Below, one piece after another: positions 11,911 through 24,300 of a stretch of 64,000 nt of DNA. The DNA is taken from assembly GCA_036925085.1 (NCBI GenBank), contig JAUPFP010000048.1:372001-436000 (forward strand), in the 5' to 3' direction. Made by a program: the position numbers and the translations under genes. Positions within the stretch are counted from its first letter, which is position 1, and every line of letters starts with the position of its first letter. The stretch is from Brachycybe producta (Eukaryota > Arthropoda > Diplopoda > Playtdesmida > Andrognathidae). The notes beneath the pieces were generated by a model. The model did no database searches. It worked only from the letters and a program-made list of their open reading frames with translations, and was not told the origin of the DNA.

Positions 11911-12168
11911 GGCGTTTGAAAACGTCAGCTTTGTTTAAAATCGACTCCAGTCACTTCTGTCGGGAGACGACTAAAGTTATTACTAGAAGTAGCAGTCGGT
12001 CACTAAGGTTGTATTCGGATATTGGGTTAAGATGCATCGTGGGTAATACATATTAATTGACTCAAATTTATACATCTATTCTGTAGGTGCTGCTGTTTTT
12101 AGAAGCTGGACAGTCCCTAGGAACGCTCTTTGCTCTGTAACAAACGTCTGTGTTCTCAAATGCACCCT
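11911..12168. mobile_element. Element of the GGGTGCATTTGAGAACAC family
   Basis: The left end GGCGTTTGAAAACGTC and the right end (other strand GGGTGCATTTGAGAACAC) bound about 258 bp. The interior contains AAGATGCATCGTGGGTA, which recurs as AAGATGCATCATGGGTA at about 21066 in the copy at 20636-21143. That supports a common family. Confidence 0.5.
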
Positions 12169-12417
12169 TTTGTTTCTTCAAGTGTGGCAAAAATATTAAT
12201 TAAATCTCATGACCGTCCTATGTGTCTCAAAAGTAGACTTAGCATTTTGTGAAAAGAAATATTAGTTAAACGAGTAGTAATAAATATAAAAAATACAGAT
12301 TTGAAACCAATGCTAAGCACAAACAAAGCGAAGCTTAAAAAAGTCTTCAATAAACCCACTATTTAGTTTTTGCTTTGCATCATGTTTTAAGCTTAGCTTA
12401 ATAATTAAGTCGAAGGT

Positions 12418-12500
12418 AGTGCTAAACCCATGAACGTTTGATAGGAAGTTTCATGCAATAGTTGATAAGTTTAGCTCTAGCTTTAACTATTTTACGACCA
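12418..12500. repeat. Fold-back repeat of the GCTAAACTCATCAACTTTT family
   Basis: Opposed copies of GCTAAACCCATGAAC and GTTGATAAGTTTAGC about 60 bp apart. Better copies lie at 50380-50494, 15049-15140 and 30496-30735. Confidence 0.5.
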
Positions 12501-12715
12501 TTATAGCATCATTATTAAATAAGGCGGCATAGATAGTTTTTTTTAAAAAAGTAATTTAAAATTTTAAATTTTAAAAAGTTCCCAACTATAGATAAAGTTC
12601 TGTGATTGATATACAGTGCATTATTATTGTATGTTTTAAAGAGTCGGTTTTCAATGCATGGCCAGTTGTGTTGTTGCTGTTGGCTGTGTTGTAAAGTGCC
12701 TTCGGAGGGGTCTGT

Positions 12716-12735
12716 CCCCCCCCCCCCCCCCCCCC
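12716..12735. repeat. Homopolymer C run, 20 bases
   Basis: Twenty consecutive C. Similar G/C runs occur at 4195, 11839, 14397, 21140, 36296, 54746, 55829 and 58557 and look like a genome habit. They are likely places for length errors. Confidence 0.9.
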
Positions 12736-15048
12736 AACCTTACCTTTTCTACTTCATCCTATTTCACCCACTATATCATCACCTTGCAATCAGTGTCATT
12801 ATTATTTTTCATGAAGTTTTTTCTTTCTCTCTCTCTCTCTGTGGTCAGTCAGTCGAATCTTATTTTATGACTGATACGCACAAATTTACATACACGCGTA
12901 TACAGAAGAAACACACATTGATCTACACACACATTTATAAACAACATGCACAGAAATAGAAATTACACACACATCTATAATAATGTTATATAGTTAATAA
13001 ATATATACAGTATAAATACTAAAGTGCACACAACAACAACAAAAAAATGAAGCACATGAATATTATTTTTGTTTATTGTTGTTGTCTTCTTCAAAATATA
13101 ATATCATTTTGACCTTGGTGTTTGAGAAGAAAAAAAAAATATCAGTAATTACTAATTAGGGTTGCATGTTATTCAAACATCCCATTGTTCCACGATGGTT
13201 CTTTAAATTGAATGGCAGGAGCCTTTCCCACGCCGGTTTTTTTTTTCTCCTTTGCTGTTTTATTCTATCGCACTGTTTTTTTTCCAAATGATGTTGTATT
13301 TATCTGATTCTATAAACTATCTATCTTTTCAAACTTCATTTATGGTTATAGACAGGTGATGATGATGATGATTGTTTTGTTTTTAATTTCGATACAAAAA
13401 TAAGTCTATTGAAAATCATAATGTTAGATAGGGTTTGTTCTTATTTACGGTTCTGATTCAAAAAAAGTTCCATTGTTTTTTTTTTTTTTTTTTTCAGTAT
13501 GTAGGGAATACACTGAAAAAGTTATTGCAGTTTTTTTTTGCTAACAGTTGGGTCAGCTGATTGGGCAGAAAACAAATCTGCAATAGTTTCAGTCCACTTT
13601 AGAACCAATTTTAGTGTATTATCTTGTTTTAAAAAATAGACTAGAAATCGAGTTTCATGTTTCTAAATCCAAATTTTATTAATAATATTTAATAATTTAT
13701 TTTATACATTATATCAGAGGTTTGATCAGAAAGTTCTCCGGACTGGTGCTGTAAAAAGCGGTGTTTGAAGGGGATCTCATTGAATACTACAATGAATAAG
13801 GGTCATAGCTAAGACAAGTTACTTTTTTCAGTACTACAAAGAAGAAACTTAATTCACAATTTCAAGAAATAAACTTAACTTGGCTCTGAAAATTATTTCA
13901 ACATGGAAAAAAACCCTCTTGTATTTGAGTATTATTGAACTTATTTTTACAATGTTAGGAAATCTCCTTCAATTGCTGAATTTCTTCTTGAATTTGGACC
14001 TTTACTTTTTTTTTTAAATATAAAATGCCCATTCAAGAGATATGGATGTTGGCTAATAAAAATATGTTCCTTTATTATATTTGGATCTCTATAGCAAACA
14101 AATAAATCACCTTTATGAATATAAAGAGTCTATAAACCACTTTGAAGTCAATTTTTTTTTTCCTCTCTATCAGAAACTTTTTTTTTTGTTTCTGTATTTA
14201 AGACACACAATGGTTGGTATGATGTCCAAATTTTATGGTTCATAAAATCTTGAAGGAATATATAAAAGAAAGAAAACTCTACTTTGTTGTGGAGGAGGAG
14301 GGATCTTTGTTCAAAATGGAAAATAGAAACTTGTGTTTATAATATAAGGGAGGGTTGGAGAACTTGGGGTTTATATAGTACGCCCCCTATGAGTAAAGGG
14401 GGGGGGGAGGCCGTGGTTGTGTTCTGAAATGATGGGAAGATTTGAAGGAGGGTCGGTGGGTGACAACCATTTTTTTGGAGGGAGTCTACAACAGATGGGA
14501 GTGAAATATAGACCATCGGAGTCCTGCTGTGTAAACTGACCCGTTTGTTGTTGTTCCATATACATGTAGATAGTTGACTTGACCATGGGTCACAACTCTT
14601 ATGAATGGAGCTAACAATTCTCCCCCCCCCCCCCCAAAAAAAATAAAATTGGCTTATCGTCCACTACTAAGTGTAATCTTTTGTGGATCTTTTTTTACGG
14701 GTTCTTTGTATAGTTGCCATTATATTCTATATATACTCCATAGTGTGGGTAGGATTAAGATTTTTGCTCACATAATGAACGTTAATATTTTTCAGAAACA
14801 ACAAAAATCTACGTTCACTAGACGCCAATTATGATGCTAAAGTATTTTTCTTTATATCTTTTAAAATGAATATTTTATAGCAAGTTTTCAAAATGAGCTA
14901 TTTTTGCATCAAATAAGTTCCAAATTGTCCTAGTAAGGTTATTTTTAGTTCTTGTCACGAAATTGCTCTTAGTATAAAAGGTTTACTAGTCTAGTTTCTA
15001 ACAAACTTTGAATTTTTTTCTTTGTTATTATGTTAATGAGCAAAGGTA

Positions 15049-15140
15049 ATGCTAAACTCATCAAATTTTAGATGAGATTTTCTATTAAAAGTTGACGAGT
15101 TTAGCTAGTGCTTTGACTTAGCAATCATTAAAAATAAGAC
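15049..15140. repeat. Fold-back repeat of the GCTAAACTCATCAACTTTT family
   Basis: GCTAAACTCATCAAATTTTA and the opposed TAAAAGTTGACGAGTTTAGC form the arms. Outside them are AGCAAAGGTAATG and AGTGCTTTGACTTAGC. Confidence 0.6.
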
Positions 15141-16244
15141 CCTAAGTTGTGACCTCTTATTATCCACTATACCCTCATTGCCTATGTCTTTTTTGTATGT
15201 GATGTTGATGAGTGTTGATGATGCATGTGGGAAACGGTTTCTTCTTTTCTGTTCGCACATCTCCAGGGTCCAGTAATTAATCTTGACATGTATTCAATGG
15301 TTCTCCTTCTCTTAAATTTTTTTCTTGTTTAATTTTGGAGTTGCAGTGTGTTGTTTGTCTGTGCATATTTTGTATAAAATTCTGAATGCGTGCTTTAGCG
15401 AACAGCTTGTTGTTAGCTTTTTTTTTTTTCTTCTTCTTTGGGTTTGGAGTTTCAATTCAAATCAATGTGGCTCATACTTTGTTTATTTTATTTCATCTTA
15501 CAATATACAAAAACATATTTGTGAACTTAACAAGTTTTCAAACCTAACCTCCTCCTCTTCTTCTTCAAACGTTTTAAGAGGCTTTGTGGCTTTTCAGCCT
15601 TTCAGTTGAGCACTTCGTCAGTTAGTCTTGCAATCACTAAAATTCGCCTTTATATTTAGCTAGGCTTGATTTGAGGGGAAAACTTTCATAACTTCTTAAA
15701 GTATAGCTGTAAAAGTAAATGTTAGACATGGTAATATAAAGTCTATTAAAGAATTAAGTGCCAGAAATGATGAATATTTTTAGACTAGAAATTCTCTTCA
15801 ATGATGGTTCTTTGTGGGAATGATTTCAATTTGACAGTGATGTCTAAATGAAAACCATTTATGATTGGAAGGAAGCAAATACTCCCTTGTCAAATAGCTA
15901 CCACAACCTGTTTGCAGAGATGTAACTAAGAGTTGAATCGAATTGAAAACCAAATTTAAACTTTGTTAGAAACTAGAATAATAAAAGGAATCATGTAATA
16001 ATATTTGCAGTGTGCATTATTACTTGAACGACTGTATCGTTTTCAGTAAACATTTTATGAAGAGTTTGAAACATCTACATGTTGAACTACTTTAAAGCCG
16101 GATTCCCTTGCTCTTCTAGTTCTTAAAAATAGAATTTCTTTTTTCAAAAATTGCATAGAACTAACAGTAGACAATTTGGATCGCCTGATATTAATTTCTA
16201 TAAGTTCAGCAAGTTTGAGTCTGATTTCAACGTTCAATTATGAT

Positions 16245-16567
16245 TAGGGCTCGGATTTTAATGCAATATCAACCGGAATGTTTCTCAATATGTGGCCCAA
16301 GTGCCAGTGGTGAAGTTACAATCTGGTTTAGAAAAAAGAAATTGTTCTTTCTAATTAAAAAAAAGTTTTTTTGAGGCTAGAACTCCATTTGAAAACTGAG
16401 AGTAACCAGACATCTAGCCTCTCTAACCAGCCTTTTTTGATTAGAAAAGCATAATTGCAGTTGCTCTAATGATGATGATGATGATGATGATGATTACTTC
16501 ACAATAGTCACTTGGGCAACAAATTGGGAAACATTCCGGTTGATATTGCATCAAAGTCCGAACCCTA
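16245..16567. mobile_element. hAT-like MITE with 8-bp target duplication, copy 1
   Basis: The element of 323 bp starts TAGGGCTCGGATTTTAATGC and ends with the inverse (AAAGTCCGAACCCTA). It is flanked by identical 8-bp ATTATGAT at 16237-16244 and 16568-16575. An 8-bp duplication and a TAGGG terminus are typical of hAT transposons. A GAT trinucleotide run sits inside at 16469-16493. A second copy is at 28389-28697. There is no transposase frame. Confidence 0.75.
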
Positions 16568-17397
16568 ATTATGATTAAAAACTGCTCAGATAGCAGTAAC
16601 ACACCCTTCTAATTTGATAGCACTCCACTATTACATGAAATTGCTACATGAAAAAAATGTTGCGAAATACATAAACGGTTCCTTAATATTTTTCATGATT
16701 TTTCGTTTCAAATTATAATTTTCAATTTATATTTTGTTTTATTCATACTTTCATTAAATTGGAAATTTCAGTCTTAGTAAATTATTAGATTTTCGATTCA
16801 ATCTGGTTTATTAACTTCAAAATAATAATTGTTTTTTTTTATTTGAAATGTTTTTTTTTGTTTAAAAAAGTCATTACGAACACAATTTAAAGTTGACTCT
16901 GGTAGTACAATTTTATCCCTCCCTCCATTAATTAATAATTACTAGAGGGAACAGAATGTTAATAGCACACAGGAACAGCGCCCTCTATGGCTTAATGTAT
17001 CACTATTTGTCATCCAATCACAGTTGTCTTTTGTGTTCATTCATGCCCTTATTGTAATTGGTTGTTTCCTGTCTTCTATTCAGGGCAAACATGAGTTGCA
17101 CAAGTTGTGTGTGAGAGAGAGTACCCTTTTTCCACCTGTAATTATATTTGAAAGGGTGTGGGTGGACCCTGGGTTATTATGTGGGGTTGGGAGATCTCCC
17201 TCTCTCACTACCAATTCACATCACAGGGCGTGAAACACTATTTTGAAGTACTCCAACTTGTACCTTTAAAGTTTTGTGTTTTGTGTATAAAAAAACATTT
17301 AGAAATGTTTTGATTGTAAATTAAAATTTACCTCAGTGTGAATGAAGATTTATAAAAATTTAACTTGAAACTGCATTATTTTAAATATTTCGGCCCA

Positions 17398-17545
17398 AAT
17401 TCAATAAAGACAACTTTGTGGCACTTGAACTTTCTGAACGGAGTTTCAACTTAAGAAAAAATTCTGTTAAGCAGGATTTTTCTTTTTGGGAACCTTGTTC
17501 AGAGGCTTTAAATTGAAGTTGGAGTTTTAAGTGTTTCTTTTTTAC
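17398..17545. repeat. Fold-back repeat of the CACTTGAACTTCAA family
   Basis: GTGGCACTTGAACTTTCTGAACGGAG faces GGGAACCTTGTTCAGAGGCTTT and a final GAAGTTGGAGTTTTAAGTG. Related copies are at 18468-18600, 51903-52020, 54016-54180, 57480-57740 and 58080-58170. Confidence 0.5.
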
Positions 17546-18281
17546 TTGAATTTGTGACGAAATATAGTAAATAATTGATCAAGGTATAATTGTATATGGT
17601 GGGAAAATTACAAATTTTAATATATGACCTTATTTTTTTTAAACAAAATCAGTTATTTATTATTTATTAATTTTATTCAAAGAAATGTTTTATTTTTGTT
17701 GTTGTTTATAAAATCAAAAGAAAACATGTTTGTTTCTCTCGTTTTTTTTTTTGGAAAAGAAAGGATCTTTTTGAGAACAATTTTTACACAATAATTTTTC
17801 TTCCATTCAAAGTTTTTGTTTCTTCTGTACTTTTTCTTCATAACTCCAACCTTGTAACGTTATTATTATTATTATTAAAGAAGAAACAGAAAATTATATT
17901 TCGAGAAAATTATTTAGAACAATTGAATGAACACTCCAATTTCTTCATCTTACGATTCATTGTTTTTGATTATTATTATTTTTAATTAATGATTTGCCCT
18001 TGCAATTTTCTCTCACTATTTCTTTCTCTCTCTCTCTCTCTCTCTCTTTGTATCGTGTGAATATATGAATTATTTCGTTATTTTTTCTCACTCTAGATGT
18101 AAAAATTTATCACTAGGTTTTCAAGTCAAGGTCCTCATTAAATGGTTCTTGATTTTTTAAGGGTTTATTAAAATTAATGTTATTTTGATAAGAAAGAGAA
18201 ATTTTAAAACATACGATATAAAAATTGCAAAATAACAACAAAAATATATTGAATATTAATATAATTTATTTTTTTCTTCAG

Positions 18282-18398
18282 AAATTTCTACCCAGGTTCC
18301 TCCACTAACTCCAGGGACAAATCAAAAAATGACTCAAGCATTAACGGCCAGTTTCAGTAACTGGGAAAAAGAGCGAGAAAGGCTTGGTATTCCAAAAG
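18282..18398 (+). CDS. ETS1/2: ETS1/2 exon: ERK phosphorylation-site segment and start of the Pointed region
   Basis: The exon is 117 nt (39 codons), preceded by a T-rich tract ending in TTCTTCAG and followed by the donor GTACAT. Translation contains [12 protein letters not shown], then a helix-like stretch ending in RLGIPK. In vertebrate ETS1 the matching Thr38-Pro is the ERK2 site, and in fly Pointed-P2 it is Thr151. The Thr-Pro is kept here at codon 9 of the exon. The residues after it match the N-terminal helix of the ETS1 Pointed domain that flanks the phospho-acceptor. The exon enters with two bases completing a split codon, so at least one coding exon lies upstream. The internal ATG at 18329 would remove the Thr-Pro site and is unlikely to be the main start. 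Confidence 0.92.
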
Positions 18399-21300
18399 GT
18401 ACATCTCTTATTTTTTTTAATTTAAACTAATAATTACACCCTGTAACACAGGCTTAGGCCCTAATTTGTAAAGGAAACTTGGCACTGGAACGTCAACTTT
18501 AAAACTCAAAAGCAAGGGTTCCAGCATACTGAGAAAAAACCATTGTATGTTGAAACCCTGTTCAAAGTTTTCAAATTGAGGAATATTCAAGTGCCATGTT
18601 TTTTGTTGTTGTGAATTTGTACTCGGATGCTGTAGTATAGCCTCCTAAATGAGGAGGCTATGGCTGCAATGTCGTCTATACAATTTAGTGTCCTGCTATA
18701 AATAACATAGGTGGCGCCATCTGTTAATCTCAACATTGCAGTTTTTGCTATGAAAATTGGGACCAGGTACTGTTTTTTTTTGTACCAAATATTCATAACC
18801 CCGATATTAATAGTTCAGTAGATGGCGCCACGTGTCTTGCAGCAGAATGCTTAAAAGTTAGTTATACAAATTGTTTTTTTTTTTAATTAAAATAGATTTA
18901 GTTGATTTTAATCGAGGTTATATTTAAATTGCACTAGTTATTTATTTTAAAATAAATGTTAATAAACCATTAACAATTCTTTGCTTTTAGATTATACATT
19001 AAATATAATTAAAGTGATTTGGTTTAGTATTGAAATTATTAAAAACATTTTAAGTTTCACTGCTAAATTCAGTTTATATTAATTTGAAATTAACCATTAA
19101 TTTACTTAACTAATGAAAATTGCTTGTTTAATTTTTAATATATATATATATATAAATCAAATTTGATTATTAAAAAATACTAATTATAATTTTCATCATA
19201 CAAAGGTTTAAAAATAAACTTTTAATGGCAGTTTTCTAAAAAAATTTTTTGACCAATTGAACAAAATAGTGAAAATCTTTTCACACTCTCAAGCTTGTAG
19301 TAGCGCACTACATCGGATCGGAACGGAACGAATCTGAATTTTTTATATCAAGCATTTTAATGGAGACCCCCCGCACGCTAGCTTGAATCGAATCGGAAAT
19401 GCCACGTCGGCGGGGCTCCATTGAAAGACTTGTTATCAAAAATATTAAGATTCGTTCCGCGTTCCGTTCTGACCGTTCCGATCCGATGTAGTGTGCTACA
19501 GGCCTTAAACGTCGTTAATGTTAAAAACATAAAAAGGTACCATAATTGAGAAAATACACTCAGCAGCTTCGTTTACTCTTCTAGTTTCAACATACATCAT
19601 GTAATTATTTTCGTAAATTGTATCGTAAATTGCGTCATGATAAAAATAATTACAACGTTGATTTAAATCATGTAAGACTTGTTATGATAGCAGTGTGAAT
19701 TAGTTTATTTACTTTACTATCTTGAAGAGTGAGTGAGTGGCTACAAGAGTTTACAGTAACTTTTATTAAAAAAGCACTCTCGCGACACTTGAATAAACAC
19801 ACTCAAAAAACTGATCCTGTCTTTTAACCAGATTTCACCTACACAGTTTTTTTAAAAAAACGATTGATTTACAAGAACAGAATTAAGTAAATAACAATAA
19901 CTGAACATCATCATCAGCATCATCATCCTAGACTACTGTCAATTACTATATTTCTTGACGTCATAATGGTACATACATTATTGAATATTTTGACTATGGT
20001 GGGCTTTTGAACATCCGTAAACTGTGACGTTGCTCGGGTGACAAGTATGTTTAATGTTGATTGGGCCCCACTATGGCCGTTGCCTAGGGGGCAACCATCT
20101 AAGGTGATTTGTCACCTACATATTGAACTCCTATGCTACAAGCAAATAAAGAGAAAGGGGGAGGGGGAGGGTGGGGGGGGGGTTGAGAGAGAAAGGGTTT
20201 TTCGAGTGTGTTTGTGTCTGCCGCAACCTGCAGCCCTTCTTCCGTAGTTACCAAAAGGAGACTTTACCATGAAAATTCAAAAACAATCATTCTAATTTAC
20301 TTATATTACATATGAAGGAAAAAATGGATTACAAGTAATTACACTATCATAATTGTCTTCATAAATAATAGTCTATATAATAATATCGCTTTTAGTACGG
20401 TTTTATGAATTGTCTTTAAATGGATTTTGATTTTTTCGGTTTAGGATTTCACGTTATTGTTTCTATTTATTTATCTTTTCACGTACATGTAGGCCTACAA
20501 GAAAGTTTTTATTTTAATATTCGATTAATGGTTGGCAAGAATAGGCATACTCATTTTTATTTTCATATTTATTATTAATTTATCAGTTTTGAATGGTGGT
20601 TGCAACAGAACGTTAAAAAATCTTATTAGAAGATAGGGTGCATTTAAGAACACACTGCAGGGTTCTATTACGTAGAGCAGTTTGTTTGAAATAAGACGAC
20701 TACATGTATAGTTTACTATCGTAATAAAACGGCGATCACATTGGCAAATATTTAAAACAAGATTCACTGCAATATATATGTATTGGAAATTTTGAATTAA
20801 TTGCAATTGCTAAATGTGATTAATACTTTTGCAAGACTTAAAAGTGGGTTCTTGCACATCGTCTTGCAGAAAATGCTCCTCTTCGATATGTTCGCAAGAA
20901 ACTGCAATGATTCAACAGTAATATTCGACTTGTTTCTTGCACGGATTCTTGCAAGAAAAATAGCCACTGTGTGATCGCCGCTATAGATGATGAATGAAAC
21001 AAGAAAAATGATCACCAAAGAAAGCAGGTTGAAGTTATTGGAATCAAAATCGGTGTTTAAAAATAAGATGCATCATGGGTATCCCGTAAGTACTGATAAA
21101 AGCTGACAAATCTTGCAATGCTCTTTTGGTGTTCTCAGATGCCCCCCCCCCCCCCTATTAAATTATTTTTTAGGTTTTGGGTGGTGGGTCTTAGCCATAT
21201 TTCAGATCTGTCGAAATTATTGTCTGATTTGGATTTTCTTTTATTATAAATTGGGTTCTGCTTTCTTCAGTAGTAAGTTTTAATTTTATAATTTCTTATC

Positions 21301-24300
21301 TCTCGTTGGAGTTTTTAAGAGGTTTTTTTTAAAAGGTGTTTTTTGTTTGCCTTGAAACTCGTAGAAGCGTGTCTTCACTTCATTCATGGTTTTTCTTACG
21401 TTATCTTCTCTTTTTTCAGTTTAGAAATTACTTTCTTTACGCATGCACGCCTATTTCTATTTTTTATCATCGTTTTCTTCTCTCTTTTCTTTAGCTCAAA
21501 AGGGTTGAAATGTGTAATTTACTTGTGCATGGTGGTAGTTAGTTCGGAAAGTTTTTTTTTATGAATGACATTGTACGTTTACCATTTCAAGGTACTTTTG
21601 AAATTTAAAAATTGTAAATTACGTTCATAAATTAAAGAAGGAGTGTAAGGAGAGAGGTGGTTCATCAGTCATCAGCAGCAACCAGTAATTGTGTTTGTCC
21701 CCGAGGAGTGAGTGCTTCACAAAACACTTCAAATTGTGACAGTTTTCGGGAAGTTTTTTTTTTAAACATCAACGTTTTAGTGTGAAAGAAATGGAGTACT
21801 CTTAACATGTTTTTAACATTAGGTTGCCTCAATTTTGGAGTGATTCAGAAGTTTTGTAATTTTTAATTGTGCTGCAGATTATGATTAACTCTTAAGAGCT
21901 CCATTTTTTGTGATTTGTTTTCTTTGATTGGTTCTTTTGAAATTTGAATGTTTTCCTTACGGAACTCTTGTCTTAAAGGCCCTTCACTGGGTAGGATTAT
22001 CGTCACAGCCTCACAGTCACAGGTTGTATTCAGTTTTTTTGGGGGTAGCTCCAATTTTAGGTTTAGAATGAAAGGGCCAGAATCCGTTTGAATTCACAAT
22101 TTTACTTTGGCCTGTGTTGACATACGCTTGTATTAGCTGGGCTCTAGTGGTACCAGAACTTCTACTATTCCATTTAAGCTGTAATGAAAGAGCTAAGCAA
22201 TGCAAAGAAGCTACAGGCTTGTGAGAAGTGTGGAAGCTCGTAGGTCGAATAGTAAGTTCTCTCAAGGTATGTTTATCTGAGATTATCCGAGATCGTCCCC
22301 CTAAATATGCAGCAAAAGAGAGAGACATAGAGGTCTATAATATTTTGTTTTCTTTCCTTCCAATATCCGTGTTCATTCAGTCGCGAACAATAAGAGAAAA
22401 ATCTTTTGTGTTTTTTTCTTTTGAGAGGTTGCAGACATTTTGTTTGCTAATTTTTTTTCTTAGTTCTTTTTCTAAAGTGTCCCAATGTTCACTTATGATA
22501 GAGAGTGAATGAGAGAACACACTTTTAACACCTATCTTGTATTTTTCACTTTTCTTTAGCTTGTTATTATTTTTGCTTAGCAACCTTCTTTCTCTTGAAT
22601 TTTTCTTCTTTCAAAAAAAAAAAAAATTGATGGAATCAAAAAAAAAAATCAAAACGTCAATGACTTGATGACGATCGACTTTTATGATGATGATGTGCTG
22701 CCAATAAAATTTTTGAGGAGATGAAGAAGAAAACTGAAAATTAGAAATGAAATTTTTGTTAGAGCTAGCTAGCTTCTTAATAGTGAGAGAGAGAGAGAGA
22801 GAGAAAAGGGAGAAGAGGGAATTGGAACAAACTACAGATTTCCTTCATCAGTATGTTGTTTGCATTTTGTGGCAACACATTTCGCTAAAAACGTTTCGTG
22901 TCTTAAAATTTGATAAAGATTTCTGTGCAATCATTTAAGCTAGGTGGTGGTTTATTATGTTGGTTCAGTGTGACGCTTGCAAAGCAGGTGAGAAATCGTT
23001 TTTGTTTAAAAAGTTATGTATACATTTGAAATGGATTCGATTTTTTATTATTTGGAATTGTTTTAAAGAACTTCAATTACGTTTTGTTTATGGTTATAAC
23101 AATGTGCCAAAAACTATCAACTTTATTTGTTTTTAAAAGGTGTATTTGTCATTCGCAACATGAAAGATGTGAAAATTCATCTTTCATCGGATCAAATCTA
23201 AATCTAAATTGTTTGTATCAGTTTTCAAAACAAATTGTTTTGGCACTTTTCTAACTAATTTGAACGTGTTTTTATGATTGGCATATACTTGCCAAATTAT
23301 GGTTAATAAACAAGAAAAACGCCTGCTATAGCTATAAGTGATGGCGACTACACAATCTGGTCTCATTTCTTGGTTGCACAAGAATTGTTGTCAAGAGTAA
23401 GTTGTGCAATGTTTATTAACCTGTTAACAACAGTTTGTTGCACAAACTATAAACAAACAGCCAGTTTGCTTGCATTCATTAAGTTTGGGTTTTATGATTT
23501 TTATCTTGTTGATGTTATGTTCATTTTCTCATTTATTGAGCTGTTTCAGCTCATATTCTTCTTGAGTTAATGGATTTCTGATAATGTCTAGGTTTTTTTT
23601 ACAAGTGGCACGATATAACAATCAATACTAAAAGATTTTTCTTCAACAAGCAAGAATAACAATGCACCAATCATGTTGTACATGATTAGAAGCAAACAAA
23701 CAAAATTGTATGCTTTTTGAAGTGTTGAAATTTTACTTTAAATTTTCTACTGATGTTTTAATAAATGTGAATCACTTCTCTATGAATTCATATTGTGCAA
23801 CAAAAACAGTCCTCTAACTAAACCTTTTTCTACCTCAGAAAGGTATAAACCCTTTGAAAGAGGATTTCCAACAAATTTGTTACCTAATTTACATTATGTC
23901 GTTTTTTTTTATTTTCTTTTGTCATTTTGCGACCAAACAAAGGTCTTCTTATTTTTCTACCTTTTTTTTCGCCTTATTTGTTATGCATTTTTTTAAATAT
24001 TAAGACCATATAGTTCCTCCTTGTCTTTTTCACCCTCTCCATATTTTCCCTCCTAGTTTTTTTTATATTCTTCTTTCCTTGGAATTTTTTTTTATATTTT
24101 ATTGTCTTATTCACTTTTTGGTGTATATTTTTGTTATTTTAGATCCCCGACAGTGGAGTGAAATTGACATTGTTCATTGGTTGTGTTGGGCCATTAAAGA
24201 GTTTAGTTTGGAAGGTGTAAATCTTCAGAATTTTGCCATGAAGGGCAAAGATATGTGCACTCTTGATAAGGAATCGTTTTTGGCACTGGCACCTCCATTT

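Larger units (their letters stand above)
6301..18281 (+). other. Long 5' intron (or upstream region) of ETS1/2
   Basis: AT-rich DNA between the candidate exon and the first firm ETS1/2 exon. It holds simple repeats, a non-LTR retrotransposon tail (11479-11810), MITE copies (11911-12168, 16245-16567), fold-back elements near 12418 and 15049, and a possible promoter or 5' UTR exon near 10226-10356. No convincing coding exon was seen. Confidence 0.6.
18399..24142 (+). other. Intron of ETS1/2 between ERK-site and Pointed exons
   Basis: 5.7 kb of AT-rich sequence with donor GTACAT and acceptor TTATTTTAG. It contains inverted-repeat elements at 19291-19507 and 20636-21143 (with a nested element), a short fold-back near 18468, and an AG microsatellite at 22784-22804. 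Paired GGTGGCGCCATCTG words in opposite orientation (18711 and 18821) mark another small relic. No further exon was recognised. Confidence 0.8.

Noticed and set aside
17085..17111. Possible 27-nt exon after the acceptor TTCTATTCAG, with donor-like GTGAGAG
   Set aside because: The downstream GTGTGTGAGAGAGAG is simple sequence, the implied frame stops at once if started at its ATG, and the phase does not connect well to 18282.
18329..18331. Internal ATG in the ERK-site exon as translation start
   Set aside because: It would discard the conserved PPLTPGTN segment, which is upstream in the same exon and in frame.
22017..22328. 103-codon minus-strand open frame overlapping a 94-codon plus-strand frame
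   Set aside because: No recognisable motif, no splice context or conserved pattern, and it lies in ordinary intronic sequence; length alone is not enough in this genome.
24079..24142. Extension of the Pointed exon frame upstream to an ATG at 24079
   Set aside because: This part is T-rich intron before a clear acceptor at 24142; the family has an upstream exon in frame.
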